Assembly: GCA_029055875.1 (NCBI GenBank)
Contig: JAIDCJ010000006.1
Span: forward strand, 99,590 to 163,589
Source: Clostridia bacterium
GTDB lineage: Bacteria; Bacillota; Clostridia; Christensenellales; Borkfalkiaceae
Direction of reading: 5' to 3'
DNA: 64,000 nt
Numbering within the stretch: position 1 is the first letter of the stretch; each line of letters opens with the position of its first letter. Positions 1 to 8,042 of this stretch are shown here, one piece after another. Under the pieces are notes generated by a model. That model saw nothing but the letters and a program-made list of their open reading frames with translations, was not told where the DNA came from and ran no database searches. The position numbers and the translations under genes are program-made.

Positions 1-17
1 TTAATAATTTTCTGCAT
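1..17 (-). CDS. Start of an unidentified gene downstream of arsR (partial)
   Basis: Only the first five codons (MQKII) lie in the window; the rest is beyond the left edge. An ATG at 17-15 on the minus strand is preceded by AGGAG at 28-24 with a 6-nt gap, so translation would start just past the arsR stop codon. Its position directly behind an ArsR-type sensor suggests a metal efflux or uptake gene, but nothing in five residues can confirm this. Confidence 0.5.
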
Positions 18-26
18 AATTCACTC

Positions 27-374
27 CTAAAATTTACAGTTAAGGTGTGCGCAGGCAAGCTCCAAAAGCGCAACGACGTGCGCATCGGCAAGAGAATAGA
101 CGATATTCTGTCCGTCCCGCCGTGCCTTGATAATGCGGTTATCGCGCAAGATTCTGAGCTGATGGGAAACGCCGCTCTGCGTACCCCCTACCGCCTCAAG
201 AATATGATTGACGCACATTTCGCCATGACGGAGCGCAAGCAGAATTTTCAAACGGCTCGGTTCGGAAATTGCTTTCAGCTCCGCGCAGACTTCCGCTACT
301 TCCTCGCCCCCCGGCATATTGCTCTTCGCCCGCTCCGCCGCAAGGCGGTGCTCTTCTTCATGATTGCAGTCCAT
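27..374 (-). CDS. ArsR/SmtB-family metal-responsive repressor
   Basis: This 115-residue protein is a winged-helix repressor of the ArsR/SmtB family, a usual length for the group. The recognition helix region reads TQSGVSHQLRILRDNRIIKARR, here at about residues 66-87, and the C-terminal helix DAHVVALLELACAHL resembles the alpha-5 metal site of CzrA/CadC-like members. The N-terminus MDCNHEEEH is Cys/His/Glu-rich and could add ligands. The alpha-3 segment EMCVNHI carries one Cys where CadC has a Cys pair. GTG/ATG choice is not in doubt: ATG at 374 has GAGGTG just upstream. A perfect operator covers its own promoter, so autoregulation is expected. Zinc or cadmium sensing is inferred. Confidence 0.9.
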   Translation of the reverse strand: MDCNHEEEHRLAAERAKSNMPGGEEVAEVCAELKAISEPSRLKILLALRHGEMCVNHILEAVGGTQSGVSHQLRILRDNRIIKARRDGQNIVYSLADAHVVALLELACAHLNCKF

Positions 375-392
375 TTCACACCTCTGTATTAT

Positions 393-443
393 TAATATAT
401 GAATAACTATTCATATATTAGCACAAATAAAAAACGCCGTCAA
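393..443 (-). promoter_or_regulatory. arsR promoter with overlapping ArsR/SmtB-type operator
   Basis: A perfect inverted repeat occupies 393-420: half-site TAATATATGAATA, a 2-nt AC spacer, then its exact complement. This is the 12-2-12 form typical of SmtB/CzrA/CadC operators. On the minus strand TTGACG (443-438) and TAATAT (420-415) are separated by 17 nt, so the operator covers the -10 box and the expected start point. Confidence 0.85.
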
Positions 444-452
444 GCGTTTTTC
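429..452 (-). terminator. Terminator behind the 113-residue Cys protein gene
   Basis: AAAAACGC (430-437) pairs with GCGTTTTT (444-451) around a 6-nt loop, giving a hairpin followed by a T-run on the minus strand. It overlaps the arsR -35 region. Confidence 0.6.
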
Positions 453-461
453 ATAAAATTT

Positions 462-803
462 TTATAGATTTTTATTTTCTTTGCCAAGATACGGTTTCAG
501 CTCCTTGAAACAATTCTCACAAAGAAAAATATCCTTCCCTTTCGTTGCATAAAAAACGGTTTCCGAGGCGGCGTTTAACTCGTTTCCGCAATAGCCGTAG
601 CAATGTTCGTGCCAAATCTGCAAATAGTCCCCGCCAGTTTTTTCATATAATCTGTCCGCGGCTTCACGGGGAAGAATGCGTTCATACCAAAACGAACGCT
701 CTTTCCCCTTTTGTCTGAGCTGTTCTGCTAACTGTTTTGTATCTACACGGTAGAACAATTCTTCTTTCAACTCTTCCGCTATTATTGTTAACCAATCGTT
801 CAT
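462..803 (-). CDS. Hypothetical protein with a four-cysteine motif
   Basis: I do not recognise this 113-residue protein. The start MNDWLTIIAEEL at 803 is chosen because AAGGAA lies 8 nt upstream and because longer versions would overlap the pseudouridine synthase gene, whose stop codon is at 805-807. The first half is charged and helical. The second half carries HEHCYGYCGNEL and FLCENCF, a CX3C plus CXXC arrangement that could bind one zinc ion. It follows the pseudouridine synthase gene by 1 nt, so the two are probably cotranscribed. No function is assigned. Confidence 0.7.
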   Translation of the reverse strand: MNDWLTIIAEELKEELFYRVDTKQLAEQLRQKGKERSFWYERILPREAADRLYEKTGGDYLQIWHEHCYGYCGNELNAASETVFYATKGKDIFLCENCFKELKPYLGKENKNL

Positions 804-804
804 C

Positions 805-1611
805 TTATAATTCCTTATCCGACTGAAACGTTTTGTCGCACAAATAGGCAAGTACGCCCTCGCCTTGAATGCAAAGTGACTTTGCAATCAGCCGTTGGCG
901 GGTGAGGTTGTGGGCGCGGTTATACGCATCGTTTCCATACTTCGTATCGCCGACGACGGGATGACCGAAATAAGCCATGTGCGCGCGGATCTGGTGCGTT
1001 TTGCCTGTGTGGAGCGTAATTTTAAGAACGCTCGTTTCCCCCTCTTCGGCAACTACTTCATATTCCGTGATAATTTTTTCGCCGATTGGCTGATTGGATA
1101 CGCGAACGCGGGAATTCTTTTCGTCCTTTATAAGATACGCTTCTTCTACGCTGTGTAGGCTTGGCATTTTTCCGAGCACGCGGGCAAGATAAATTTTCTC
1201 TGCCCTTCTCTCACGGAAGGCGCGAAGGAGTTCCTCTTCCGCCGCTTTGGTTTTTGCAAACACCAAAAGTCCCGCCGTGTTGCGGTCTAACCGATGAATG
1301 AAATACGCCTCGCCCCTTTCTGCAAGTGCGGAAAAGACCGCCTCGGAATTGACGCCGCTCTCCTTATCGATAACGAGAACATTCTCGTCCTCGTATATCA
1401 TTTCAAAGCCTGTTTTCTTTTCCTGCGCGGGGGTGAGATAGTACGCAACTTCGTCGCCCGCATGAAGCAGCATATCTGCCCCCACGCGCTTGCCGTTCAC
1501 GCGGATCTCACGGTTTTTGAGAAGCGTGCGGAAGCAGAAGGACGCGGGTGCGCACGTATTATCGGTGAAGTTTTTCAGCGGAATTTCTCCGCTTGCGACG
1601 TATTTTTTCAC
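805..1611 (-). CDS. RluA-family 23S rRNA pseudouridine synthase
   Basis: The 268-residue protein has an N-terminal S4-like RNA-binding segment (about residues 10-60, LKNREIRVNGKRVGADMLLHAGDEV) followed by the RluA catalytic domain. The signature HRLDRNTAGLLVFAKT (about 106-121) contains the catalytic aspartate, and LHTGKTHQIRAHMAYFGHPVVGD is the second conserved block. It isomerises uridine in rRNA; the exact target (RluC- or RluD-like) cannot be set. The start is GTG at 1611, with AAGGA 9 nt upstream. It overlaps the end of feoB by 53 nt, so the two genes are translationally linked. Confidence 0.9.
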   Translation of the reverse strand: MKKYVASGEIPLKNFTDNTCAPASFCFRTLLKNREIRVNGKRVGADMLLHAGDEVAYYLTPAQEKKTGFEMIYEDENVLVIDKESGVNSEAVFSALAERGEAYFIHRLDRNTAGLLVFAKTKAAEEELLRAFRERRAEKIYLARVLGKMPSLHSVEEAYLIKDEKNSRVRVSNQPIGEKIITEYEVVAEEGETSVLKITLHTGKTHQIRAHMAYFGHPVVGDTKYGNDAYNRAHNLTRQRLIAKSLCIQGEGVLAYLCDKTFQSDKEL

Positions 1612-3343
1612 GCTTACGTTTCCTTATAATGATAAATGCAACGAGCGGCACAAGGGCGATTGCAACGTACACCGCTCCGCCCATGAGCATGAAATATGCT
1701 ACGTAGGAAAGAAGCAATGCGCTCACCGTTTGAATGAGTGCATACAGGCACGCGCGTTTCCAGCCCACTTCGCGCGCGCTTGCCGTAATTGCCGAAACGC
1801 AGGGCGAACAGCAGAGCATGAACACGGCGAACGCAAACGCACTTTGGAACGAGTACGGAAAGCCGCCGTAGAACATCATGAGCGCACCCGCCACGTTCTC
1901 CTTGGCAACAAGCCCCGAAAGCGCAGCGTAGGCGATTCGCCAGTCCCCCATTCCGATGGGCGCAAACAGGAATTTGAGCCCCCCACAGAGCGTGGCGAGC
2001 ATACTCGCCTCTGCCTCGCAAAATACAAACGAGAATGAAAAGGAAGATAACAGCCACGAGAGCAGGAAGAACGCCGTTACCACCGTTGCTACTTTTATTA
2101 TAAACTGTTTTATTTGAAAGAGCAAGGATTTGAGCACAAATGCGGGACGCGGAATTTGCAACGGTGCAAGCTCCATGACGAACGGCGGCGTTTTGCCCCT
2201 TAACAGGAATGCCACAAGAAGAGAAAAAAGCGTGCCGAGTGTATAAAGCACCACGACTGCAAGAAAAGGATTCTCAAAGAAGGATGCAGAAAGCGCAAGG
2301 AACACGGGCAGTTTTGCACTGCACGGGATATACGGCAAACTCAATATCACGCGGCGTTGAATCTTTTTATCGTCTAATCCGCGCGTGGTGAGTATGGCAG
2401 CGGCGCTGCAACCGAAGCCCATTAAGAGCGAAAAGGTTGCTCTGCCGTTGAGGCCGAGCTTTGCAAAGAATCCGTCCGTGAGCATGGCAAGCCGCGAGAG
2501 GAAGCCGCTTTCATCCATGAGCGTTAAAAAGAAAAATAAAAGCGCGATTTGCGGCAGGAAGCTGAATACCCCGCCGATGCTGCCCAAGAGGCCGTCGGCA
2601 ATCAGACTCCTTACAACGGGCGAGGAAATCTTCTGCGCGTATCCGCCGAGCACGTCGCTAAAAAGCGACTCCACGCCGCTCTTCATTAAATCGCCGGGAA
2701 GCCCCTTTGCAAAGGTAAAAAAGAACGCAAAAAGAAGCAAAACGATAAAGAACGGAATACAAATAAATCCGTTGCAAAGAAGCCTGTCAACACGCGAAAG
2801 ACCTTCACACACGGGGGTGTAAATTCCCTCGAGCAAGTCTTTTCGCCCGCTACAAAGCCGTTTGGGGGCGTTTAATAGCGCATTCAGCTCCTCTTTGAAC
2901 TCTTTCCTGCGTTTTTTATCGCACACGATTACCGAAATGCCGATTCTTTTTTCAAGCTCTCCCAAATCGATTTTTCCGCCCTCGCGCTCGAAAATCCTTT
3001 TCTTTGTTAATACGAGCACGGTACGCCTGCCGTTTTTTATGAGCGAAAAAAGGAGCGGAAGAGAGCGCTCCAAACCCGCACATTCGGAAACGAACACAAC
3101 GGGCGAGGAAGGGTTTTCGAGGAGATAATCGCGCGTGTATTTCTCCTCCATGCTCATGCTGTCCATGGAGTAAATACCGGGCAAATCGCAAAGCGTGACC
3201 TTACGCCCGCCCAGCTCCGTTTCGCGTTCCGCCGCGCCCACCGTAACGCCGTGCCAATTACCGACCTTTTCGTGCGCGCCCGTGAGCAGATTAAAGAGCG
3301 TGCTCTTGCCCGCGTTAGGGTTTCCTACAAGCAGTATTTTCAT
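1559..3343 (-). CDS. feoB: FeoB ferrous iron transporter with altered G4 motif
   Basis: FeoB imports Fe(II) through the inner membrane using a cytosolic G domain. The 594-residue protein begins directly with G1 GNPNAGKST (8-16), has G2 GVTV and G3 DLPG. Where FeoB normally has G4 NxxD, it has LTKKR, and the G5 region reads VIVCDKKR, so guanine recognition looks weakened. The membrane part contains GFGCSAAAILTTR, LPYIPCSAKLPVFLAL, GLVAKENVAG and CSPCVSAI, the expected gating blocks. It is shorter than many FeoBs (about 650-700). It overlaps feoA by 4 nt (ATGA). Confidence 0.95.
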   Translation of the reverse strand: MKILLVGNPNAGKSTLFNLLTGAHEKVGNWHGVTVGAAERETELGGRKVTLCDLPGIYSMDSMSMEEKYTRDYLLENPSSPVVFVSECAGLERSLPLLFSLIKNGRRTVLVLTKKRIFEREGGKIDLGELEKRIGISVIVCDKKRRKEFKEELNALLNAPKRLCSGRKDLLEGIYTPVCEGLSRVDRLLCNGFICIPFFIVLLLFAFFFTFAKGLPGDLMKSGVESLFSDVLGGYAQKISSPVVRSLIADGLLGSIGGVFSFLPQIALLFFFLTLMDESGFLSRLAMLTDGFFAKLGLNGRATFSLLMGFGCSAAAILTTRGLDDKKIQRRVILSLPYIPCSAKLPVFLALSASFFENPFLAVVVLYTLGTLFSLLVAFLLRGKTPPFVMELAPLQIPRPAFVLKSLLFQIKQFIIKVATVVTAFFLLSWLLSSFSFSFVFCEAEASMLATLCGGLKFLFAPIGMGDWRIAYAALSGLVAKENVAGALMMFYGGFPYSFQSAFAFAVFMLCCSPCVSAITASAREVGWKRACLYALIQTVSALLLSYVAYFMLMGGAVYVAIALVPLVAFIIIRKRKREKIRRKRRNSAEKLHR

Positions 3344-3564
3344 GTTTTGAGCACCCTGATCCCCGATGCAAGCTCACTATCGAGCGCGATTTTACTGCCG
3401 CCCGACTGAATGAGAAATACCTTCTTTTTGAATGAGGTTTTAAGTACGACAAATTTCGCGCCCGTATAAATGCCCAAAGATCGCAGACGCTCTTTGAGTA
3501 GCATGGGAAGCTCCACTTTAATAACGATCGCCCGCTCGCCCTTTTTTAATTCGCTAACGTTCAT
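3340..3564 (-). CDS. feoA: FeoA-type SH3-like protein
   Basis: The 74-residue form starting MNVSELKKGER fits the FeoA family, small SH3-like partners of FeoB. The conserved core is LKERLRSLGIYTGAKFVVLKTSFKKKVFLIQSGGSKIALDSELASGIRV. A longer reading from a TTG at 3606 adds 14 residues but has no better ribosome binding site; no clear Shine-Dalgarno exists at either, so the start is uncertain. The stop overlaps the feoB start (ATGA at 3343-3340). Confidence 0.85.
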   Translation of the reverse strand: MNVSELKKGERAIVIKVELPMLLKERLRSLGIYTGAKFVVLKTSFKKKVFLIQSGGSKIALDSELASGIRVLKT

Positions 3565-3610
3565 AGTATTAAGAATGCGGGCAGGGCGGGAATTATGCGT
3601 TTTCAAAAAG

Positions 3611-3645
3611 AGCGAAAAAAGAAAAGCGCACGGTTTCCCGTGCGC
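3611..3645 (-). terminator. Terminator of the DUF378 gene
   Basis: GCGCACGG (3626-3633) pairs with CCGTGCGC (3638-3645) around TTTC; on the minus strand the hairpin is followed by TTTTCTTTTTTC. It separates the small membrane protein gene from feoAB. Confidence 0.8.
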
Positions 3646-3658
3646 CGCCTTGGTGCGG

Positions 3659-3901
3659 TTATTGCTTTTCGGTTTCTACTTTTCTATCTTTTTGCAGTTT
3701 CAATGCGCCGTTCGTAATCATCGGGGAAACGATAAGCCAAATGGCTGCAAGCGTGATGAGAACGTATACGATAATCGCACCGACGCTTCTCGGCCCCATA
3801 AAGATTGCCGACACGAGATTGAAGTTAAATATCCCGAACATACCCCAGTTTAATGCCCCAATCAATACGAGAACGTAAGAAATTAAATTTGCAATAATCA
3901 T
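3659..3901 (-). CDS. DUF378-family small membrane protein
   Basis: This 80-residue protein has two transmembrane helices (about residues 4-31 and 42-64). The segment VLIGALNWGMFGIFNFNLVSAIF is the DUF378 hallmark (GALNWGLxGxFxFDLV). The family is widespread in Firmicutes and has no settled function. GGAGGC lies just upstream of the ATG. It is flanked by terminators on both sides, so it is probably a single-gene transcript. Confidence 0.9.
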   Translation of the reverse strand: MIIANLISYVLVLIGALNWGMFGIFNFNLVSAIFMGPRSVGAIIVYVLITLAAIWLIVSPMITNGALKLQKDRKVETEKQ

Positions 3902-3956
3902 AATTGCCTCCTTTTATCAGCATACCCCTCCTTAGCGTTATTATGTATGCCCGATG

Positions 3957-3987
3957 AAAAAACGCCCGCGATTGCGGGCGTTTTTGA
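3957..3987 (-). terminator. Terminator after the large surface protein gene
   Basis: AAAAACGCCCGC and GCGGGCGTTTTT form a strong stem with a short loop, usable in both directions. It ends transcription of the leftward surface protein gene. Confidence 0.8.
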
Positions 3988-3998
3988 CTGCTGCTTAA

Positions 3999-6362
3999 TT
4001 ATTTGTTTTTCTTCTGACCTTTGAGCTTCTTCAGGTCAACTTCCTCTACCTTTTTATCGGAAGGCTTCACAACAAACAAAGCGATTACGATAACTAAGAG
4101 TACTGCGGAAACTGCAAAGAGCACAATGGAAAGTACGTTGTTCTGTAACCATTCCGATTGTCCGGGCGTGTAGTCGAACGGGTTCTGCACTTCGATTACC
4201 TGATACTTCGTATTCACTTCGTTAGAAAGTTTGGGGTCGGTAACCGTAATTTCTACTACGTAGAAGCCCGATTTCTGCGGTGTGAACGAGAGCGAATCGT
4301 TTTTATACCACTCGTAAGCGTTATCCGTCTTATCCCAATCGTCATCGTCTTCGGAAACGCTACTGTCATATTTACCGATCTCTTTCAGACATTTTCCGTA
4401 TACGCTATTAAATTCTCCCTCGTCGTCTTTCGTTAACCAATCTTTATTCGCATTCTCTACGAAATCGGAATAAGAAGGAGCTTTCTTGTCCTCGGCAAGC
4501 GCGGATTCATCGAAATAGTAGAGCGTATACTCTTTTTCAACGCCGTCAAGCGCAACGATTTCAAACGAAGAAATGGTATATTTGCTATCGCGGTAACCAA
4601 GAGTTTGTTCCTCCGGATCCTCAATCGTAACACCCGTATATGCAACGTAGAACTTGAATTCGGGAATGCCTTCAATATCCCAGATGTTCGAGCTGGAAAG
4701 CGTGACGAGTTTTCCGTCGGCATCCAGATATTCCATTCCGTTACCCGAAGCATCCGTAGCAAGAACACGGAAGGTATACCAGCCACGTTCGTTGATTTCA
4801 AATTTCAAAGAATTATAGCTGAGCGAAGTTGCGGAGGATGCGGAATCGCCCTCGGACTGGCTCGGTTTATGGTAATAAACGCTGAATTTCAGATTTCTGT
4901 AATCGGCATTGTCGCTCGTAATGAGACCGCGGAGAGAAGGTAAATAGATATAGGAACCGCTGCCTGCGTTTGCTCCCTCTGCCGCCTTGTTCACTGCATC
5001 TCGATATGCCGCTACTGCCTCGTCATAGGCATCTTTATCCGTGAATTCATTTTTCTCGTCGTCTACATTGTCCTTGACGACTTCAAACCCTTCATAGTGA
5101 GGGCCCTTCTTATTGCGGTCGACTTTAATATATTCCTCGCCGCCGGTTTCATTTGTATCACCGATGGCGTCATCTACTGCGTACCAATTGAGGTAAACGT
5201 AATCTTCGTTTTCCGTTGCGCCGCTGTTGCCCCTGAAATCGAAACGGATGGAAACGTAAATGACCTCTTCTTCGTCTTCCTCAAATTCAGTTGTAGGTAA
5301 GAAATAAGCAGGTTTTGAAGAGGTTACCTCGCGGTATTCGGCATCTTCAAGTTTCACGTATTCGCCGTCTTTATCCGCCTTTAACATATAGTAATAGAGT
5401 TTTGCGGTAGCGCTGCCGTCGCAAACGTCGATTACCTGATAGCTGATGGTGGAAGTAGAGAACCTCTGTCCGATTTGGAATGAATAAACTTGTTCGTTGA
5501 GCACGATTACAGGTGCAGCGGTGTCCTCCACCTTGCCGCCCGTAACAGCATACAGGCCGTCGCCGTCTGCATCCGTTTCTTCTGCCGTGCCGCCCGTAAC
5601 TGCGAGAGCTTGTCCGTTGAGGCTATTAAGAAGTACGCTCTGCGTGTTTGCATTCTCCCCCTCTGCCTGTGCGGGCAATTTCGCCGTGAACGTAATAGGC
5701 GTTTGAGGTGTGGTAGCCGCCGAGGAACGGTATTCAAGGTAGTTGCCGCCGATATTGGTGAACTTGCCGATAAAATCGTCCGTTAATTCGCCTTGCTTGA
5801 TGTGAACGTTGAACTCGCCGATTTGGGTTTCGTTTTGAGCGTCACCCTCCGTTAAATAGAGAGTCAACCATTGGTTGGAATCCACGGATACGGTTTTTTC
5901 GCTCGTTTCCCCTGCGGAATTCTTAATTGTAACGGATAAGCTGTCGCCCGTAGATTTCGTAAAGATAACGAAGTTTTCCGTTTTGCCTTCTTTCGTGATG
6001 TTCTCTTCCGCGCTCTCGAACGTGATTGTGAACGTCTCGAAGTTTAAGCCTGCAAATTTGAACTGCAAGTTGAAATACTTTGCAGCACCCTTATCCTCAT
6101 ACCATTTCAGTGCGAGGTTTCTGCGGTAGTAAACCTTACCGTCGTTCTTGAATCTGAACGCGGTATATGCAGTATCGTTATTCTCTTCTTTGAGCGCGAT
6201 GACCTCACCGTCCGTGCCCTGCGAGAAGATTGCCGTTGTCTCGTATTCCTTTGCAGCGTATGCGTCGTGCGCCGTGAAAGTAAAGAATGCAACGCCCAAA
6301 GTGACCGCAAATAATACGGCAAGACAAATTATTGTAATGAAACGTAGTTTAACTTTTTTCAT
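3999..6362 (-). CDS. Large membrane-anchored surface protein
   Basis: I cannot assign a function. The start MKKVKLRFITIICLAVLF at 6362 is chosen because GGAG lies 9 nt upstream; an ATG further out lacks this. The 787-residue protein has a signal peptide (about 1-37, ending AHDAYA-A), a long acidic extracellular region of apparent beta-sandwich modules (one begins near DTAAPVIVLNEQVYSFQIG, like bacterial cadherin/HYR modules), and a C-terminal transmembrane helix (VLSIVLFAVSAVLLVIVIAL) with a lysine-rich tail. This is a type I anchor with no LPXTG motif. The region is rich in D/E and low in Cys. It sits alone between a promoter and a terminator. A role in binding host or polymer ligands is a guess. 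Confidence 0.75.
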   Translation of the reverse strand: MKKVKLRFITIICLAVLFAVTLGVAFFTFTAHDAYAAKEYETTAIFSQGTDGEVIALKEENNDTAYTAFRFKNDGKVYYRRNLALKWYEDKGAAKYFNLQFKFAGLNFETFTITFESAEENITKEGKTENFVIFTKSTGDSLSVTIKNSAGETSEKTVSVDSNQWLTLYLTEGDAQNETQIGEFNVHIKQGELTDDFIGKFTNIGGNYLEYRSSAATTPQTPITFTAKLPAQAEGENANTQSVLLNSLNGQALAVTGGTAEETDADGDGLYAVTGGKVEDTAAPVIVLNEQVYSFQIGQRFSTSTISYQVIDVCDGSATAKLYYYMLKADKDGEYVKLEDAEYREVTSSKPAYFLPTTEFEEDEEEVIYVSIRFDFRGNSGATENEDYVYLNWYAVDDAIGDTNETGGEEYIKVDRNKKGPHYEGFEVVKDNVDDEKNEFTDKDAYDEAVAAYRDAVNKAAEGANAGSGSYIYLPSLRGLITSDNADYRNLKFSVYYHKPSQSEGDSASSATSLSYNSLKFEINERGWYTFRVLATDASGNGMEYLDADGKLVTLSSSNIWDIEGIPEFKFYVAYTGVTIEDPEEQTLGYRDSKYTISSFEIVALDGVEKEYTLYYFDESALAEDKKAPSYSDFVENANKDWLTKDDEGEFNSVYGKCLKEIGKYDSSVSEDDDDWDKTDNAYEWYKNDSLSFTPQKSGFYVVEITVTDPKLSNEVNTKYQVIEVQNPFDYTPGQSEWLQNNVLSIVLFAVSAVLLVIVIALFVVKPSDKKVEEVDLKKLKGQKKNK

Positions 6363-6407
6363 GAAACCATGCTCCGTGCGGGCATAATTGCCCAATCTAT
6401 CTAATAT

Positions 6408-6436
6408 ATTCTACACGAAATTTATACTTCCGTCAA
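6408..6436 (-). promoter_or_regulatory. Promoter of the large surface protein gene
   Basis: On the minus strand TTGACG (6436-6431), a 17-nt spacer and TAGAAT (6413-6408) form a clear sigma-A-type promoter. The leader is about 40 nt and includes a small GGGC/GCCC hairpin just before the ribosome binding site. Confidence 0.75.
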
Positions 6437-6484
6437 GCGGTATCGCACGCTTTCCACAAAATTAATGGGAAAATCAACCAAAAA

Positions 6485-7189
6485 TTATACGGGTTTTACG
6501 GCGTCGAGATTGAAATGCTTCCAAGGAGTTTCGTCCGCGGGAGGCAGAATCAAGAAGCGGAGCCGCTCTTTGGTTACGGGGTGCGTGAATGCGAGCGAAT
6601 ACGCCCAGAGCGCCAAATTGCCCTTTACCGCCCTTTCTCCGCCGTAGCGCATATCGCCGAAAACGGGATGGGAAATGCCCGCCGTCTGCACGCGGATCTG
6701 GTGACTTCTGCCCGTGTGAAGCTTGATTTCCGTAAGCGAAAGCCCGCTTCTTTCCTCTAACACACGGTAGTCGAGAATTGCCTCTTTCGCGCCGTCCGTG
6801 CCCTGCGTACAAAGATATACCATATTATTGACGGTATTCTTTTTTAAGTAGTTCACGAGGCGTCCGCTCTTTTCGGTAAGCGTGCCGCAGAGCACCGTGA
6901 GATATTTCTTTTCAAAATCGCCCGTACGCATTTGCTCGGAGAGCCTGCCCGCCGCCTTGCTTGTTTTGGCGAATACCATAACGCCGCCCGTTGGACGGTC
7001 GAGCCGGTGCACCAGCCCGATATACACGTTGCCCTTTTTATCGTATTTCGTACGGACGTATTCCTTGATCATATCAAGCAGATTCGCATCTCCGCTATCG
7101 TCGGGACAGGACGCGATATTCTGCGGTTTCATGACCACGATGACGTGGTTGTCCTCATATAAAATAGTAAGATTTTGTTCGTTACTCAT
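6485..7189 (-). CDS. RluA-family pseudouridine synthase lacking an S4 domain
   Basis: The 234-residue protein starts almost directly with the catalytic fold (LTILYEDNHVIVVMKPQNI) and has the signature HRLDRPTGGVMVFAKT (about 61-76) with the catalytic Asp, then LHTGRSHQIRVQTAGISHPVFGDMRYGG. It lacks the S4 domain seen in the paralogue at 805-1611, like the RluA/TruC branch. It modifies tRNA or rRNA; the target is unknown. The start overlaps the end of the upstream methyltransferase gene by 8 nt, so the two RNA-modification genes are translationally coupled. Confidence 0.9.
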   Translation of the reverse strand: MSNEQNLTILYEDNHVIVVMKPQNIASCPDDSGDANLLDMIKEYVRTKYDKKGNVYIGLVHRLDRPTGGVMVFAKTSKAAGRLSEQMRTGDFEKKYLTVLCGTLTEKSGRLVNYLKKNTVNNMVYLCTQGTDGAKEAILDYRVLEERSGLSLTEIKLHTGRSHQIRVQTAGISHPVFGDMRYGGERAVKGNLALWAYSLAFTHPVTKERLRFLILPPADETPWKHFNLDAVKPV

Positions 7190-8042
7190 TGACGTAAATT
7201 CCTCCTGCGCCGCACGGAAGCGGAATCCCCTCCTCGGTGGGAAGCCCCACTTCGTAAGCCTCGATCTTCCCGCCCCTGCCGGATAAGCTGAGCGTTAAAA
7301 GATTGGAGAGCACGGCGGGCTGTAAGCCCGTAGTATAACTGTTGATTAAAACGAAGAGCGCGTTGTCGCTCAAAAGCTGTGTACACAATTTGACGAACGG
7401 GTATAACCCCGTTTCGATTTTCCACATTTCGCCGCCTGGGCCTCTGCCGTAGGACGGCGGGTCCATGACGATTGCATCGTACTGATTGCCGCGCCGAATT
7501 TCCCTTTGCACGAATTTCACGCAGTCGTCTACGATATAGCGGATTCCGCTCGTAATGCCCGAGAGCCGCGCGTTTTCTCCCGCGCGTTCCACCATGCCCT
7601 TTGCCGCATCGACGTGCGTGACCTCTGCGCCCGCCTTGGCAAGAGCAACGCTCGCGCCGCCTGTATAGGCGAAGAGGTTAAGTACCTTTATCTTCCTGCC
7701 GGCACTGCGAATGAGCGAAGAGCACTTATCCCAATTGACAGCCTGTTCGGGGAAAAGGCCCGTATGCTTGAACCCCATGGGCTTGATGGAGAACGTTAAA
7801 TCGCGATAGCCGATTTTCCAGCTCTCGGGAATTTTGCGCCGATACTCCCATGCGCCGCCGCCCTTTTCGCTACGGCGGTACACGGCGTCTATCCGCGGGT
7901 CGGAGAACAAATCGTAGCTTGCGCCCCAAATGACCTGCGGGTCGGGACGAAGCAGCGTGACGTCTCCCCATCTCTCCAATTTGTAGCCGTCGCCCGTGGC
8001 AAGAACGGCGTAATCTTTCCAATTATCTGCTAAACGTATCAT
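7182..8042 (-). CDS. Class I SAM-dependent (probably rRNA) methyltransferase
   Basis: The 286-residue protein has the SAM-binding motif I NLFAYTGGASVALAKAGAEVTHVDAA (about 121-146) and motif IV MDPPSYGRGP, the pattern of RlmI/RlmK-type cytosine-C5 or guanine-N2 rRNA methyltransferases. The usual N-terminal PUA domain of RlmI is missing and is replaced by a short unique segment with RRKIPESWKI. The specific base cannot be named. Its ATG overlaps the serpin stop codon by 4 nt, and its own end overlaps the pseudouridine synthase start. Confidence 0.85.
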   Translation of the reverse strand: MIRLADNWKDYAVLATGDGYKLERWGDVTLLRPDPQVIWGASYDLFSDPRIDAVYRRSEKGGGAWEYRRKIPESWKIGYRDLTFSIKPMGFKHTGLFPEQAVNWDKCSSLIRSAGRKIKVLNLFAYTGGASVALAKAGAEVTHVDAAKGMVERAGENARLSGITSGIRYIVDDCVKFVQREIRRGNQYDAIVMDPPSYGRGPGGEMWKIETGLYPFVKLCTQLLSDNALFVLINSYTTGLQPAVLSNLLTLSLSGRGGKIEAYEVGLPTEEGIPLPCGAGGIYVNE

